Shown here piece by piece: positions 29,101 to 39,200 of a DNA stretch of 64,000 nucleotides. The stretch is taken from NCBI RefSeq assembly GCF_009646335.1, contig NZ_WJBU01000020.1:1-64000 (forward strand), written 5' to 3'. The translations under genes were made by a program, and so were the position numbers. This DNA comes from Caenimonas koreensis DSM 17982. GTDB taxonomy: Bacteria; Pseudomonadota; Gammaproteobacteria; Burkholderiales; Burkholderiaceae_C. Position 1 is the stretch's first letter, and each line of letters begins with the position of its first letter. Below the pieces are notes generated by a model. It saw only the letters and a list, made by a program, of their open reading frames with translations. It searched no databases and had not been told where the DNA came from.

Positions 29101-30899
29101 GTCACACCCGCGCCGCCGGTGCCCTGGCTGCCGCTGTTGCCGTCACTGAAGATCATGTCGATCTGCAAGGTGCCCGTGACCGCAGGATTGCTGTTGCTGT
29201 ACGTCAGCAGCGGCAGCATCTCATCGAGGCGCGCCTGCGTCGTGCCTGCCGCGAGCGTGATCTTCCAGCCGCTGCCGGTGCTGGCGTAGGTGCCGATGGG
29301 CGTGCCGTGCAGCGCGAGCGTGCCCGCCGATGCAGACGTGGCCGTCATGCTCAATGCACCGCTCGCGCCGAAGTGGTCAGCGCTGTTCACGCCACCGTGC
29401 CGCACCAGCGTGAGGCTCGCGCCGCCGTAGTCGCCCTGGCCCGAATTCAATCCCGCCAGCTCGGCGTCGAACACGCTCGCATCGGGGGCCAGCACACCAG
29501 CGGGCGCGCCGATGTTGTAGCCGACGATGTTCTCTTGCGCCATGCTGCCGAACGATGTGTCGAGCGTGCCGTTCGTGTTGTAGCGAAGCACGGCTATGTC
29601 GTAAGAGCCACTGATCAGCGCGCCGCGAAAGCCCGTGACAACGATCTTGCCGTCGCCCTGCACGGCGATGTCCTGGAACGACGCATCAGCAGGAACCGGC
29701 CACGGCGAATAGACGATGCCATCGCCGCCGAAAGTCGTGTCGAGGCTGCCGTCGTGGTTGTAGCGGATCAGGATGCCGTAGTTCGATGTCGCGTTGTAGA
29801 ACGACAGCCCCGACACAAGAATCTTGCCGTCCGGAAGGTTCATCACGCGATACACGACGTCCAGCACGTCACCCACCGGCGTCATGATGCGGCCGTCTGC
29901 GTTGCCGTCACCATTGAAGCTGGTGTCGGGAGTGCCATCGGCATTGAGCCGGACCAGTTCGATGCGCGTGCTGCCGTTCTGCAGCCCGCTCGCCACCTGG
30001 CCCATCAGCAGCAGCTTGCCGTTCGAGTCTTCCTGCACCTGCGACCAGTTGTCCTGGGCGCTCGAGTCGCCCGGGTTCGTCGAGAGCACAACTTTGCCGC
30101 CAGTACCAAAGCCAGTGTCCAGGCTGCCGTCGGCGTTGTAGCGCACGAGCGCAGGATTGAAGAGAGTGCCAGTTGCATCCGCAACCACGCCCGCCGCCAG
30201 GATCTTGCCGCTGGACAGGACGATGATCGAGCGCGCAGCGTCGAACGAATTGCTGCTGACCGGCGTGACGATGAGGCCATCGCTGTTGCCGTCGCCGTTG
30301 AAAGTGGCATCAAGCGAGCCGTCGGCGTTGTAGCGCGCCAGCGTGAAATCGCGAAAGCTCCCGGAGCCATTGGCCGTGGTCGTGGAAAAGCCGGCGACAA
30401 GCACCTTGCCCGTGGGCAACGCGACCACGCTGTAAAGCACATCGCTGCGCGTCGTGACAATGGTCGTGACTTTGCCGTCGCCATCGAACGTGGTGTCGAG
30501 GCTGCCGTCGGCGTTGTAGCGCGCTATGGCGAACTGGAAGTTGTTGCCGGGGCTCTTCCATGCGCCGCCCACGATCAGGATTTTTCCGTCGGCCTGCAAT
30601 GCCGCCGAGCGGTACTGCGCGGTAAGCCCGAATGCCGTCGTCACACTGCCCTGGTTGCCGAACGACGTGTCGACGCTGCCGTCGGCGAGAAAGCGTGCAA
30701 GCAGGAAATCCCGCGCGTCCTGGTTGGGGCCGCCGGCCGACGAGAGATTGCCGCCGTTGTCCCGGGTGCCAGTGACCAGGATGCGGCCATCACCGAGCAC
30801 GAAAACATTCGTGCCAAACGAATTGAATCCGCCGTTGCCGGGCAATGTGACACCGCCGCCGGTGATGCTGCGAAATGTTGGTGAGGTATTGGTCGGCAT
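26103..30899 (-). CDS. Giant secreted RTX protein with delta-60, Calx-beta and DUF4214-like modules
   Basis: A 1598-residue multidomain protein. Residues about 1-450 hold seven delta-60 repeats (pattern ARYNADGSLDTTFGGDGKV), probably a seven-bladed propeller. About 500-640 is a cadherin-like segment. Two Calx-beta domains follow (about 640-870), each ending in an acidic ENDP/DND-type calcium site. Then come RTX nonapeptides (GGxGNDxLxG) in two blocks, with two DUF4214-like segments (IDLDGNAMLALRLVATLF and FDLDGNAGTAAKVVGAMF). There is no Sec signal, as expected for type I secretion. No T1SS genes are in the window. Its ATG is 6 nt after the stop of the other RTX gene, so the two form an operon. 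Confidence 0.85.
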   Translation of the reverse strand: MPTNTSPTFRSITGGGVTLPGNGGFNSFGTNVFVLGDGRILVTGTRDNGGNLSSAGGPNQDARDFLLARFLADGSVDTSFGNQGSVTTAFGLTAQYRSAALQADGKILIVGGAWKSPGNNFQFAIARYNADGSLDTTFDGDGKVTTIVTTRSDVLYSVVALPTGKVLVAGFSTTTANGSGSFRDFTLARYNADGSLDATFNGDGNSDGLIVTPVSSNSFDAARSIIVLSSGKILAAGVVADATGTLFNPALVRYNADGSLDTGFGTGGKVVLSTNPGDSSAQDNWSQVQEDSNGKLLLMGQVASGLQNGSTRIELVRLNADGTPDTSFNGDGNADGRIMTPVGDVLDVVYRVMNLPDGKILVSGLSFYNATSNYGILIRYNHDGSLDTTFGGDGIVYSPWPVPADASFQDIAVQGDGKIVVTGFRGALISGSYDIAVLRYNTNGTLDTSFGSMAQENIVGYNIGAPAGVLAPDASVFDAELAGLNSGQGDYGGASLTLVRHGGVNSADHFGASGALSMTATSASAGTLALHGTPIGTYASTGSGWKITLAAGTTQARLDEMLPLLTYSNSNPAVTGTLQIDMIFSDGNSGSQGTGGAGVTTSSAFVVTAPAVVIHIDGELAQEGLPTQVRVFLSGPSSGVVTVHWSTSDVTATAGSDYTAQANQVLTFQPGETEKFITITPTADGVAEGPEFLLINLFGATGATVADGEEQAPVLIAQSGVPPVATPSITVANVAAFEGHGDTSFFLMLDAPSTQTVSVHYATATGTAGAADFGAVSGTAVFAPGETFKVIDVHYVEDGIAESTESFSMQLSSPLHATIATPIATGTILDNDPGGASGGLINGTNGADVLIGTEAPDTINGGDGNDVLFSNDGADVMNGGDGDDVYVGVQQGAVINEAASQGNDTVIQGAIASYTLPANVENLVMLKDALNGTGNGLDNRITGDALSNTILGLAGNDTLTGGGGNDTLDGGQGNDVAVFPGAFSLYSIAVDNATGDLFVTGPAGVTRLHAVELLQFDDRSFSVQQGTVAPEFLGGGEADDLIRGRDGNDTVEGGGGDDALYGDEGTDSLLGDSGDDLLDGGTGADSMTGGTGDDTYIVDSAGDVVTESESAALTRPKDPTTLNPGGGIDTVVASINYTLGSFIENLVLAQGASPLAGTGNALANQLTGNDGNNTLSGGLGDDRIEGGGGIDTAVFAYPQNQYSRVSGDGYILLSAHDEGRDTLTGVERVEYADSHFAIDLDGNAMLALRLVATLFSGNAFVAHLDTVGKYLAMFDAGLSMQDVAQAAVRSQEFADLAGSHTNEAFVNQVFANLFFTLPPPDLKAQLVGWLDTGVFTQASLAALAADLPQALDAAGYNNMTTFGVEYVPQNVPVHVGGAGHDSLSGSAGDDFLYGEAGNDTLVGAGGGDLLVGGEGADMAVFNGLRSSFDITRTLQGFTVVPHGASPDGDQVNTLISVERERFTDVTLAFDLDGNAGTAAKVVGAMFGAGALANQQLVGQYLSLLDNGASYEDAIGAAAASERFAQLAGSHSNEDFVDQVFFNLVGFLPPPDLKAQYISILETPGYSQAYLGMLAADTFYNLDNVNLTGLAATGLAYSA

Positions 30900-30905
30900 G
30901 TTGCT

Positions 30906-33900
30906 TCAGGCCACTGTGTATTCGAGACCCGTCTGTGCCAGGCCTGTGAGGTTGACGTTGTTGAGGTTGTAAATCGTGTCGCCCGCGAGCGAGCCGAGGT
31001 AGCCCTGCGAATAGCCCGGCAGGTTCAGGATCGCGACGTACTGGTCATGCAGTTCTGGCGTCGGCGGCGCGCCCACCAGGTTGATGAACACGCGATCGAC
31101 GAACTGTGCGTTGCTGTTGCCGCCCGCCTCCGCCGCGAACCGCGCTGAGTCAGCCGCAGCGCCCACCACCTGCTCATAGCTCATGCCCGAGTCGAGCATC
31201 GCCAGGTATTGCCCGACCAGGACTTCGTCGGCGAGCGCCGCAGCGCCGAACATCACACCCACCACCTTCGCTGCAATGCCCGCATTGCCATCGATGTCGT
31301 AGGCGACGGAAATATTCGAGAACGTGGCGCGCTCCACGTCGATCAACTGCGCCGTCTGGCCCGCGCCGCTCACCACCAGGCCCAGATCGTTCGACGTAAC
31401 GGTGTACGCAGACTTCACTGCGGTGAACACCGCGCGGTCGATGCCGCTGCCGCCTGCGATCACGTCATTGCCGCCCAGCGAGGACATCACATCGTTGCCC
31501 GCCCGGCCGAAAATCGCATCAGGCCCCGCCGTGCCGCCCAGCGTGTCGTCCAGCTCTTCGCTGCCCGTCACGGCAGATGCGCTCTGGCTCGTGAACACCA
31601 CGCCGGCAGAAGGCGCCGCGACCAGCTCCGCTGCATAGGCACCCATCGATGCCTGCGTGAAGACGCCCGCTGCGATATAGCCGACCAGCGTGTCGCGCAA
31701 CTGCGCAGATGGCGCGGAGCCAACGAGGTTCTCATAGACGTGGTTGACAAAAGCCACGTCGGAATGCGAGCCGGCGAGCTGCACGAAGCGATCCGACGCG
31801 ACTGCCGCCGCAATGCCCTCTTCGAGCGTGACGCCCTTGTCGAACAACGCAATGTAGTGGCCCACCAGCGCAGCGTCTGCCGTTGCAGCCGCGCCAAAGA
31901 TCACGCTCACTGTCCGCGCCGCCAGCGTGGCAGAGTCACCCACGCCCAGCAGGCCATCGGCAAACTGCAGGCGCTCCACATGCGTCAGTGTGTCGGTGCC
32001 ATCGGCTGCGGAACTGACGGTGACGGTGCCGTCCGCCGAGCCAATGGTGTACAGGCTGCGCGCACCGGAGAACTTTGCCGTGTCAACACCAGCGCCACCG
32101 TCGATGGTGTCGTTGCCCGCTGCGCCAGCCAGCTCGTTGTCGCCCTCGTTGCCGGTGACCACATTGGCCAGCGCATTGCCTGTGCCGTTGATGTTGCCGC
32201 TGCCGTTGGCCAGCACCAGTTTTTCAAGGAAGCTGCCCAGCGTGTAGTTGATGCTCGCGACCACGGTGTCGACACCACCGCCCGGGTTCAGCGTCTGCGG
32301 GTCTTTCAGGCGGGCCTGGGTTTCGGTTTCCGTCACGACGTCATCGGCGCTGTCCACGATGTACGTGTCGTCGCCCGTGCCACCGGCCATGCTGTCCGCG
32401 CCAGTGCCGCCATCGAGGAAGTCATTGCCCTGGTCGCCGCTGAGGGTGTCGTTGCCTTCGTCGCCGTACACCGCGTCGTCGCCGCCGCCACCGCCTACCG
32501 TGTCGTCGCCCGAGCGGCCGTGGATCATTTCGTCGTCAGCGCCGCCATCGAGACTGTCATTCACGTCGTCCTTGCCGAACTGCACGGTGTACGCGCGGTC
32601 TGCAAACTCGATGCGATTGATGTGCTTGAGGCGGTCGGTGCCTTCGGGTCCGCTCACGAAAAGGTCGTCGGTACCCGCTACCGTGTAAATCTTGTAGTCG
32701 GAGAAGTTGCCGGTGTAGATCGCAACGTTGACGCCGTCGCCGCCTTCCAGCGTGTCGTCGCCGGTGCCGCCTTGCAACGTGTCGTCGCCTTTGCCGCCGT
32801 CGATCTTGTCGTCGCCGCCGCGCCCGTCGATGAAGTTCGCGCCGTCGTCGCCCTGCAAGTCATCGCCGTAGTTGAACGAGCCGTAGATGTTCTCGATGCT
32901 CACCAGCGTGTCGTTGCCATCACCGCCTGACGCCGTGCCCTGCTTCAGCCGCACTGTCACGGCGCTGGTCGCGTTGTAGTAGTCGGCCCCGTCATTGCCA
33001 CCGGCACCATCGAGCGTGTCGTCGCCGCCGTTGCCGCGCAGGCGGTTGTCGTTGCCGTCGCCCGTGAGGCTGTCATTGAAGTTGCTGCCGCGCGCGCGTT
33101 CGATGTGGGTGAAGGTGTCCGTGCCGTCCGCACCAGTTGCGGTGCCCAGCGCAATGTTCACCACAACGCCTGCGCTCGCCGCGAAGTAGTCCACCGCGTC
33201 CTGGCCGCCACCACCGTCGATCTGGTCGTTGCCGCCATTGCCGCGCAGGATGTTGTCGCCCGCATCGCCCACCAGCGTGTCGTCGAACGCGGAGCCCATC
33301 ACGCCTTCGAAATTCGTGAACGTATCGTTGCCGTCTGCGCCCGTGGCCAAGTGCGTTGCGAAGTTGACATTCACAGCGCCGCTGGCCGTCGAATACGAAA
33401 TCCAGTCGTAGCCCAGCAGCGTGTCGTTCGTGCCGCCGTCAAGGCTGTCGTCGCCCAGGCCGCCATACACGGTGTCTTGCCCCGCACCAGCAATCACCGT
33501 GTCGTTACCGGCGCGCGACTGGAAGTCGTTGCTGCCTGCGTCGCCCGTGAGCGTGTCGGCAAACTCCGAGCCACGCACCCACTCGATCGAGATGAGTGTG
33601 TCCGTGCCCTGCGCACCAGTCGCCGTGCCCGTGAGCAGGTTGACGTTGACCGCCCCGGATGAATTGCCGTAGCTCGCGCGATCGTTGCCTGCGCCGCCAT
33701 TGATGGTGTCGTTGCCGCCCGCGCCTTCAAAATAGTTGTCGGTTGCGTCGCCAATCAACATGTCGTTGAAGTCGCCCGCGAGGATGCCGCGAAAGCCGAT
33801 CAGCGTGTCGTCGCCGTCCGCGCCGGTCGACCTGCCGGTGGACAGGTTCACCGTCACGCTGCCTGGCGCCGTGCGGAAGTCCACCTGGTTGAAGCCCAGG

Positions 33901-36065
33901 TCTGTGCCGGTGGACGCGCCGCCATTGAGCAAGTCGTTGCCCAGGCCGCCGCGGATGATTTCATTGACAGCGCGGTTCGTGCCGGAGATCGTGTCATTGA
34001 ACGAGGAGCCGGCGACATGCTCCAGATCGATCAGCACATCAGTGCCGATACCGCCGCCCGTGGCTGAACCCGCCGTGCCGTCGACACCGAGAACCACCGT
34101 CACGGCCGATGTCGCATCGGTGTAGCTCACGAAGTCGTATTCGTTGTTCTGGCTCGCCGTGTTGGCCAGGATCAGCTGCGGGCCGCCGTCGAGTGTGTCG
34201 TTGCCTGCATTGCCAAACAGCGAGTCAGCCCCGGCACCGCCATTCATCGAGTCATTGCCCAGGCGCCCCTCAAGCGAGTTCTTGCCTGCATCACCCACCA
34301 GCGTGTCGTTGAAGTCCGAGCCGCGCGCGTATTCGATGTTGGTGAAGGAGTCCACGCCGCCCCAGCCATCCGTGGCCGTGCCGGCCTGCAGATTGACGTT
34401 CACTGAAGCAGGCGAGCTCTGGTAGTTCACGCGGTCGGTGCCGCCCAGGCCGTTGATCGTGTCGTTGCCGCCGCGCCCTTCGAACGATTCAAAGCCGCCG
34501 CTGTTGCTGCCGGTCAGCGTGTCGGCGAATCCGGAACCGCGCACTTCCTCGATGCTGATCAGCACGTCGGTGCCGCCGAAGCCGTCGCTGGCTGTGCCGG
34601 GAGATGTACCGCCGAGTGTGACGTTCACGGGCGCATTGCTGGTGGTGTAGCTCGCGCGGTCGAAGCCGGTGCCGCCATCGATCGTGTCGTTGCCGCCGTT
34701 GCCGGTGAAGCCTTCGAAGCCGTCGGTCGCAGCGCTGCCATTGGCGGGATTGCCGCCGGTCAGCGTATCGGCGAACTGCGAGCCCGACACGAGCTCGATG
34801 CCGCTGAAGTGGTCGGTGTTGCCCCAGTTGTCGATGGCAATCCCCGTCACCAGGTTGACGTTCACGCCCAGGCCCGTCGGCGCAGGACCCATATCGAACG
34901 ACGTGCTGTCGTACGAGATCTGGTCAAAGCCTGCGCCACCCGCCACCGTGTCGCTGCCGCTGCCGCCAATCAGGTTGTCGTCGCCGGTGCCACCCGTGAG
35001 CACATCGTCACCCGCCCGGCCAAACGTGTACGCGCCTGTGTTCGAGAGCTGGATGACATCGTTGAATCCGGAACCGTGGACGGCTTCGATGCTGACCAGC
35101 ACATCGGTGCCGCCAGCGCCTGTGGCCACTCCCGTCAGCAAGTTGACGTTGACGCTGCCGGAAGCAAATTCGTAGCTCGACACGTCCGTTCCACCGGCGC
35201 CGTCGATCGTGTCGTTGCCCAGGCCGGCGACGATGAAGTTGTTCGACGCGTTGCCCTTGATGGAGTCGTTGAAATTGGAGGCGTTGATGTTCTCGATGCC
35301 GATCAGCACGTCGTTGCCGCCCAGGCCGTCAGTCGCCGTGCCTGCGGTCAGGTCCAGCACGATGCCAGTCGTTGCGCTCCAGTAGGAGACCGAGTCGCCA
35401 GTGCCGCTGCCACCATCGAGCGTGTCGTCGCCGGCGCCGCCATCGAAGAAGTCATCACCGCCATTGCCCACGAGGCTGTCGTTGCCGTCGTAGCCCGTCA
35501 GGCCATTGCTCGATGCATTGCCTGTGATCGTGTCGTTGCTGTTCGAGCCCGACACGTTCGCGATGCCGACCAGCGTGTCGATGCCCGCGCCACCGGACGT
35601 GAGGTTGGTCAGCAGGCTGACGTTCACGCCCGAGCCAGCCGAGTAGTAGGCCACCGTATCGGAGCCGCCATTGCCAATGATCGAGTCGTTGCCCAGGCCG
35701 CCCAGCAGCACGTTGTTGCCAGAGCTGCCCGTGAGCGTGTCGTCGAACTGGGAGCCCGTCACCTGCTCGATGTCGATCAGGGTGTCGATGCCACCATCAC
35801 CATCGTTGGCAGTGCCGCTGCCCAGGTTGACGTTCACCGGGCCGGCGGCGCTCTCATACGTCACCATGTCGCCGAACAGCTGGCTGCCGCCATCGATGGT
35901 GTCGTTGCCGATGTTGCCTGCAAGGTAGTCGTCGTCGGCGCCGCCTTCGATCAGGTCATTGCCCGTGCCGCCCGAGAGGAAGTCGCGCCCTGCCAGCCCC
36001 TGCATCGTGTCGTCGCCTGAAGTGCCGCTCAGGTTGTCGTCGCCTGGGGTGCCGGTGATTAGCAT
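30906..36065 (-). CDS. Giant RTX protein with 13 tandem long repeats
   Basis: A 1719-residue acidic, Gly/Asp/Asn-rich protein. From residue 1 it is built of thirteen copies of an approximately 75-95-residue unit. Each unit has an RTX block (GNDTIDGGxGxD), a VNVNLxTGxATGxxGTD strand pair and an IENVxGSxFNDTLTG closer. The C-terminal third has standard RTX nonapeptides, a TYIVDSADDVVTE domain and two DUF4214-like segments, ending NVNLTGLAQTGLEYTVA. Start 36065 was preferred over 36122 because GAGG lies 8 nt before it and the repeat begins there. It should bind calcium and fold outside the cell. A surface-layer, adhesin or matrix role is inferred. Confidence 0.85.
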   Translation of the reverse strand: MLITGTPGDDNLSGTSGDDTMQGLAGRDFLSGGTGNDLIEGGADDDYLAGNIGNDTIDGGSQLFGDMVTYESAAGPVNVNLGSGTANDGDGGIDTLIDIEQVTGSQFDDTLTGSSGNNVLLGGLGNDSIIGNGGSDTVAYYSAGSGVNVSLLTNLTSGGAGIDTLVGIANVSGSNSNDTITGNASSNGLTGYDGNDSLVGNGGDDFFDGGAGDDTLDGGSGTGDSVSYWSATTGIVLDLTAGTATDGLGGNDVLIGIENINASNFNDSIKGNASNNFIVAGLGNDTIDGAGGTDVSSYEFASGSVNVNLLTGVATGAGGTDVLVSIEAVHGSGFNDVIQLSNTGAYTFGRAGDDVLTGGTGDDNLIGGSGSDTVAGGAGFDQISYDSTSFDMGPAPTGLGVNVNLVTGIAIDNWGNTDHFSGIELVSGSQFADTLTGGNPANGSAATDGFEGFTGNGGNDTIDGGTGFDRASYTTSNAPVNVTLGGTSPGTASDGFGGTDVLISIEEVRGSGFADTLTGSNSGGFESFEGRGGNDTINGLGGTDRVNYQSSPASVNVNLQAGTATDGWGGVDSFTNIEYARGSDFNDTLVGDAGKNSLEGRLGNDSMNGGAGADSLFGNAGNDTLDGGPQLILANTASQNNEYDFVSYTDATSAVTVVLGVDGTAGSATGGGIGTDVLIDLEHVAGSSFNDTISGTNRAVNEIIRGGLGNDLLNGGASTGTDLGFNQVDFRTAPGSVTVNLSTGRSTGADGDDTLIGFRGILAGDFNDMLIGDATDNYFEGAGGNDTINGGAGNDRASYGNSSGAVNVNLLTGTATGAQGTDTLISIEWVRGSEFADTLTGDAGSNDFQSRAGNDTVIAGAGQDTVYGGLGDDSLDGGTNDTLLGYDWISYSTASGAVNVNFATHLATGADGNDTFTNFEGVMGSAFDDTLVGDAGDNILRGNGGNDQIDGGGGQDAVDYFAASAGVVVNIALGTATGADGTDTFTHIERARGSNFNDSLTGDGNDNRLRGNGGDDTLDGAGGNDGADYYNATSAVTVRLKQGTASGGDGNDTLVSIENIYGSFNYGDDLQGDDGANFIDGRGGDDKIDGGKGDDTLQGGTGDDTLEGGDGVNVAIYTGNFSDYKIYTVAGTDDLFVSGPEGTDRLKHINRIEFADRAYTVQFGKDDVNDSLDGGADDEMIHGRSGDDTVGGGGGDDAVYGDEGNDTLSGDQGNDFLDGGTGADSMAGGTGDDTYIVDSADDVVTETETQARLKDPQTLNPGGGVDTVVASINYTLGSFLEKLVLANGSGNINGTGNALANVVTGNEGDNELAGAAGNDTIDGGAGVDTAKFSGARSLYTIGSADGTVTVSSAADGTDTLTHVERLQFADGLLGVGDSATLAARTVSVIFGAAATADAALVGHYIALFDKGVTLEEGIAAAVASDRFVQLAGSHSDVAFVNHVYENLVGSAPSAQLRDTLVGYIAAGVFTQASMGAYAAELVAAPSAGVVFTSQSASAVTGSEELDDTLGGTAGPDAIFGRAGNDVMSSLGGNDVIAGGSGIDRAVFTAVKSAYTVTSNDLGLVVSGAGQTAQLIDVERATFSNISVAYDIDGNAGIAAKVVGVMFGAAALADEVLVGQYLAMLDSGMSYEQVVGAAADSARFAAEAGGNSNAQFVDRVFINLVGAPPTPELHDQYVAILNLPGYSQGYLGSLAGDTIYNLNNVNLTGLAQTGLEYTVA

Positions 36066-36088
36066 GGTCAATCCTCGTTGTTCTGTGT

Positions 36089-36104
36089 AGTTTGTATGCA
36101 AACT
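36089..36104. promoter_or_regulatory. Palindrome in the divergent promoter region of the RTX and FecR-TPR genes
   Basis: AGTTTG-TATG-CAAACT is a perfect 6-bp inverted repeat with a 4-bp centre, 24 bp upstream of the RTX start and about 106 bp from the divergent FecR-TPR-barrel start. The surrounding 36066-36209 is AT-rich relative to the genes. It is a candidate operator for coordinate control. Confidence 0.4.
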
Positions 36105-36209
36105 GCGCGTTATCTTATTCACTTGCGCGCACTTCGCATCACCATTTATAGGGATGGAACTTTCCCGGCGTTGGGGTAAGCTTTCCGCACAATAAGAGGG
36201 ACCCGTTAC

Positions 36210-39200
36210 ATGGCATTCAAGCAGCAGGCCACGCGCGGCCCTGGACTCTGGCGGCCCGCGAGCCGCATCGCTGCCATTGCAGGTGTCGCGCTCTACGCCA
36301 GCGCGAGCATCGCACAGCCTGCCTCCAACGCTGAAATCATCCTGCTCGTCGGCAAGGGCGAGAAGCGCCCTACCGAGCAGGCCGCGTGGAGCGCCGCAAC
36401 GGTGAACGAAAAAGTATCAGCCGGCAGCTTTGTGCGCACGCTCGTCAACAGCCAGATGGGCCTGTACCTGCCTGACCGCACGCAGATCCGCCTGAACCAG
36501 AACAGCCAACTGCAGATCAAGACGGTGGCCGACTCGGCGCAGTTCACGCAGACGCAGCTGCAACTGAACTCCGGCCGCGCCTGGAGCCAGGCCAAGCCGC
36601 AGACAGCACCCGCAGGCGGCGGCAATTCAGCCGATGCACGCGTGATCATCCAGACGCCCACGGCCACGATGGGCGTGCGCGGCACCGACTGGGAAATCGA
36701 GGTCGGCCCCAACGGCGAGACGCAACTCGTCGTGCTCTCAGGCGTGGTCGATATCAGCAATGAGCGCGGTGCCTTGAGCATTGGCGCCGGCGAAGCAGCG
36801 GTGGCGCGTGCGGGCGCTGCACCGGTGCGGCTGGTGCTGGTGAACCCATCGAGCCGCGTGCAGTGGGTGTCTTCATGGAAGCCGCAGCCCCGGCGCTGGG
36901 CCGGCGGTGATGCAGCGCGGCACGCACAGGCCATCGCGCAGATTGAAGCGGGCGACTATGCCGCCGCCATTGCGCAATTGCAGCCCGCATCACGCACGGA
37001 CGCCAGCGCAGCGCTGCTGCTCGCCGATGTGCACATCCAGCAGGGCGATGTGGCGGGTGCAGTGGAAGTGCTGCGCCCCCATGCCACATCGAACACGAAG
37101 GGCCGCGTCGCGGCCTTGATGGCGCGGGCGATGGCGCGGCAAGACCAGCTCGCGCAGGCGCGTGCAGTGATTGCACAGGCACTCGTGCAATCGCCCGCCA
37201 GCATCGAATTGCTGCTGGCCGACGGCGAGCTCGCCGCGATCGACGGTGATGCCGCAGCTTCGCGCCGCGCGTACAACGCCGCGCTCGCCATCGAGCCGCG
37301 CAATGCGCAGGCGTGGTACGGCATCGGGTTGATTGAGTCGGAGCGCGAGAACGTGGGCCCCGCGCGCATCGCGTTGAATGAAGCGCTGCGCAATGACGCG
37401 AGCCTCTCGCAAGCCAGCGCAGAGCTGGCTGCGACAGAAGCTTTCGCGGGCAACCTCGAAGCCTCGCGGCAATTGCTGGAAGCGCTGGTCGCACGCGAGC
37501 CCGACAACTACGTGGCGCGCACGTCGCTGGGCGTGTACCAGCTCAAGAGCGGACGGCCTGCGCAAGCGCTCGACGATTTCCTGAAAGCGGGCCTGATCGA
37601 GCCGCGGTATGCACGCGCATGGCTCTACACGGGCGTTGCGCATTACCAGCTGGGCGACACCAAGCGCGCGCTGGAAGCATTCGACAAGGCCGCCAAGCTC
37701 GATCCGCACGACCCGGTGCCCTACGTTTACGAGAGCAACGTGTTGACCGACGCGCTCGACTATGGCGCAGCGATTGAAGCAGCACGCAACGCACAAGCGC
37801 GCATGCCCTTCCTCAAGTCATTGAACCAGGTGGCGAGCGACCAGAAAGGCAGCGCGAACCTCGGCGCATCACTCGCGAATTTCGGCATGCAGGAGTGGGC
37901 CGGCTATTACGCCAACCAGGCCGCATCGCCCTACTGGGGTGGCAGCCACCTGTTCCTGGCCGACCGGTACACGGGCAAGTTCACGCGCAACTCGGAGTTG
38001 TTCCAGGGCTTTCTGACAGACCCCACCGCCTTCGGCGCGTCGAGCCGCAAGTCAAGCCTGGTGCCCGCGCCGGGGCACTATGGGCGCGTTGATGTGATGG
38101 CGGAGACGGGCGACTGGCGGCAGGCCAATGCCTCTGCCACGCTCAACGGCCTTTCGACCGCCAGCGTGCCGATGGCCTACTACTTCAGCGGCGATGCTGC
38201 GGGCGCAAACGCGACCAGCAATGACAGCACGGCACGCGCGCGCAACTTCACCTTGGGTCTGGGCGCAAAGCCGCGCCACGACATCGGCATCTTCGCGTTT
38301 GCGACGGACAGCACCCTCAACGGAAAGCTGCGTGATGCAACACTGACCGACGACCGCCTCGACCAGGGCGAACAACGACTCGACCTCGGCCTGAACTTCA
38401 AGCTCACGCCCACCAACCAGTTCTGGATCAAGGCTGGCAGCGGCCACCAGGACAGCAACGTGAACGGGCTGATCTACTCGCCGTCCTCCGCAGCAGCACT
38501 CAACGCTGCGTTCAAGACGACGGTCATTCCGGCCGCCGGAACGCTCGACGAATTCAGCGCAGGAATTCGCCAGCGGGACCTGCAGTTCCGGCACGCATTC
38601 GACCTGGGTGCCGCCGAATGGTCGTGGGGGGCAGAGCGATCACGATTGAACCGCAATGGCCGCCTCGTGACCACGTTCACCCCGGTGATCATCGATAGCG
38701 CCGAACAATTCGCGCTGCGCCAGAGCGATGTGTGGGGCTCGATGCGTTATCGCCTGTCTGGCGGGCATGAGTTGCAGGCGGATGCCTTCTACCAACGCGC
38801 TCGCATCAACCGCAGCGACGCCAATGCGCTGCTCGCGACTGGCGTGGCCACGCCGCTGGCGAGTTCCGCAACGGTAGGCCTGCAGGACACATCTGAATGG
38901 AACCCGCGACTGGGCGCGAAGTTCCAGCTCGCACCGCTGCAGTCCGTGCGCTTTGCGATTCAGCGCTGGCGCCGTCCAGCCTCTGTAGGCACGCTCAGCC
39001 CGGTCGATACCTCGGGCATCGCAGTGAATGACCGGCTTGCCACACCGAGCGGCCTCTATCGCCGCGCGCGTGCGCAGTTCGATGGGGAAATCGGTGCCTC
39101 GACATTTGCGCAGGCCTATATCGACAGGGAACGCGTGGACAACGGCCTGGCCGGCCAACGCTCGCCTGTCTCAGACTTCGAACTCACGCAACTCGAGAGC

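Noticed and set aside
28518..30884. 788-codon plus-strand frame across the first RTX gene
   Set aside because: Antisense to RTX repeats. Its His/Arg/Val-rich translation reflects complementary codons of the Asp/Gly repeats.
30906..36065. Repeat array considered as CRISPR or DNA satellite
   Set aside because: The periodicity is protein-level: units are coding, of unequal length, and there are no constant repeats with unique spacers.
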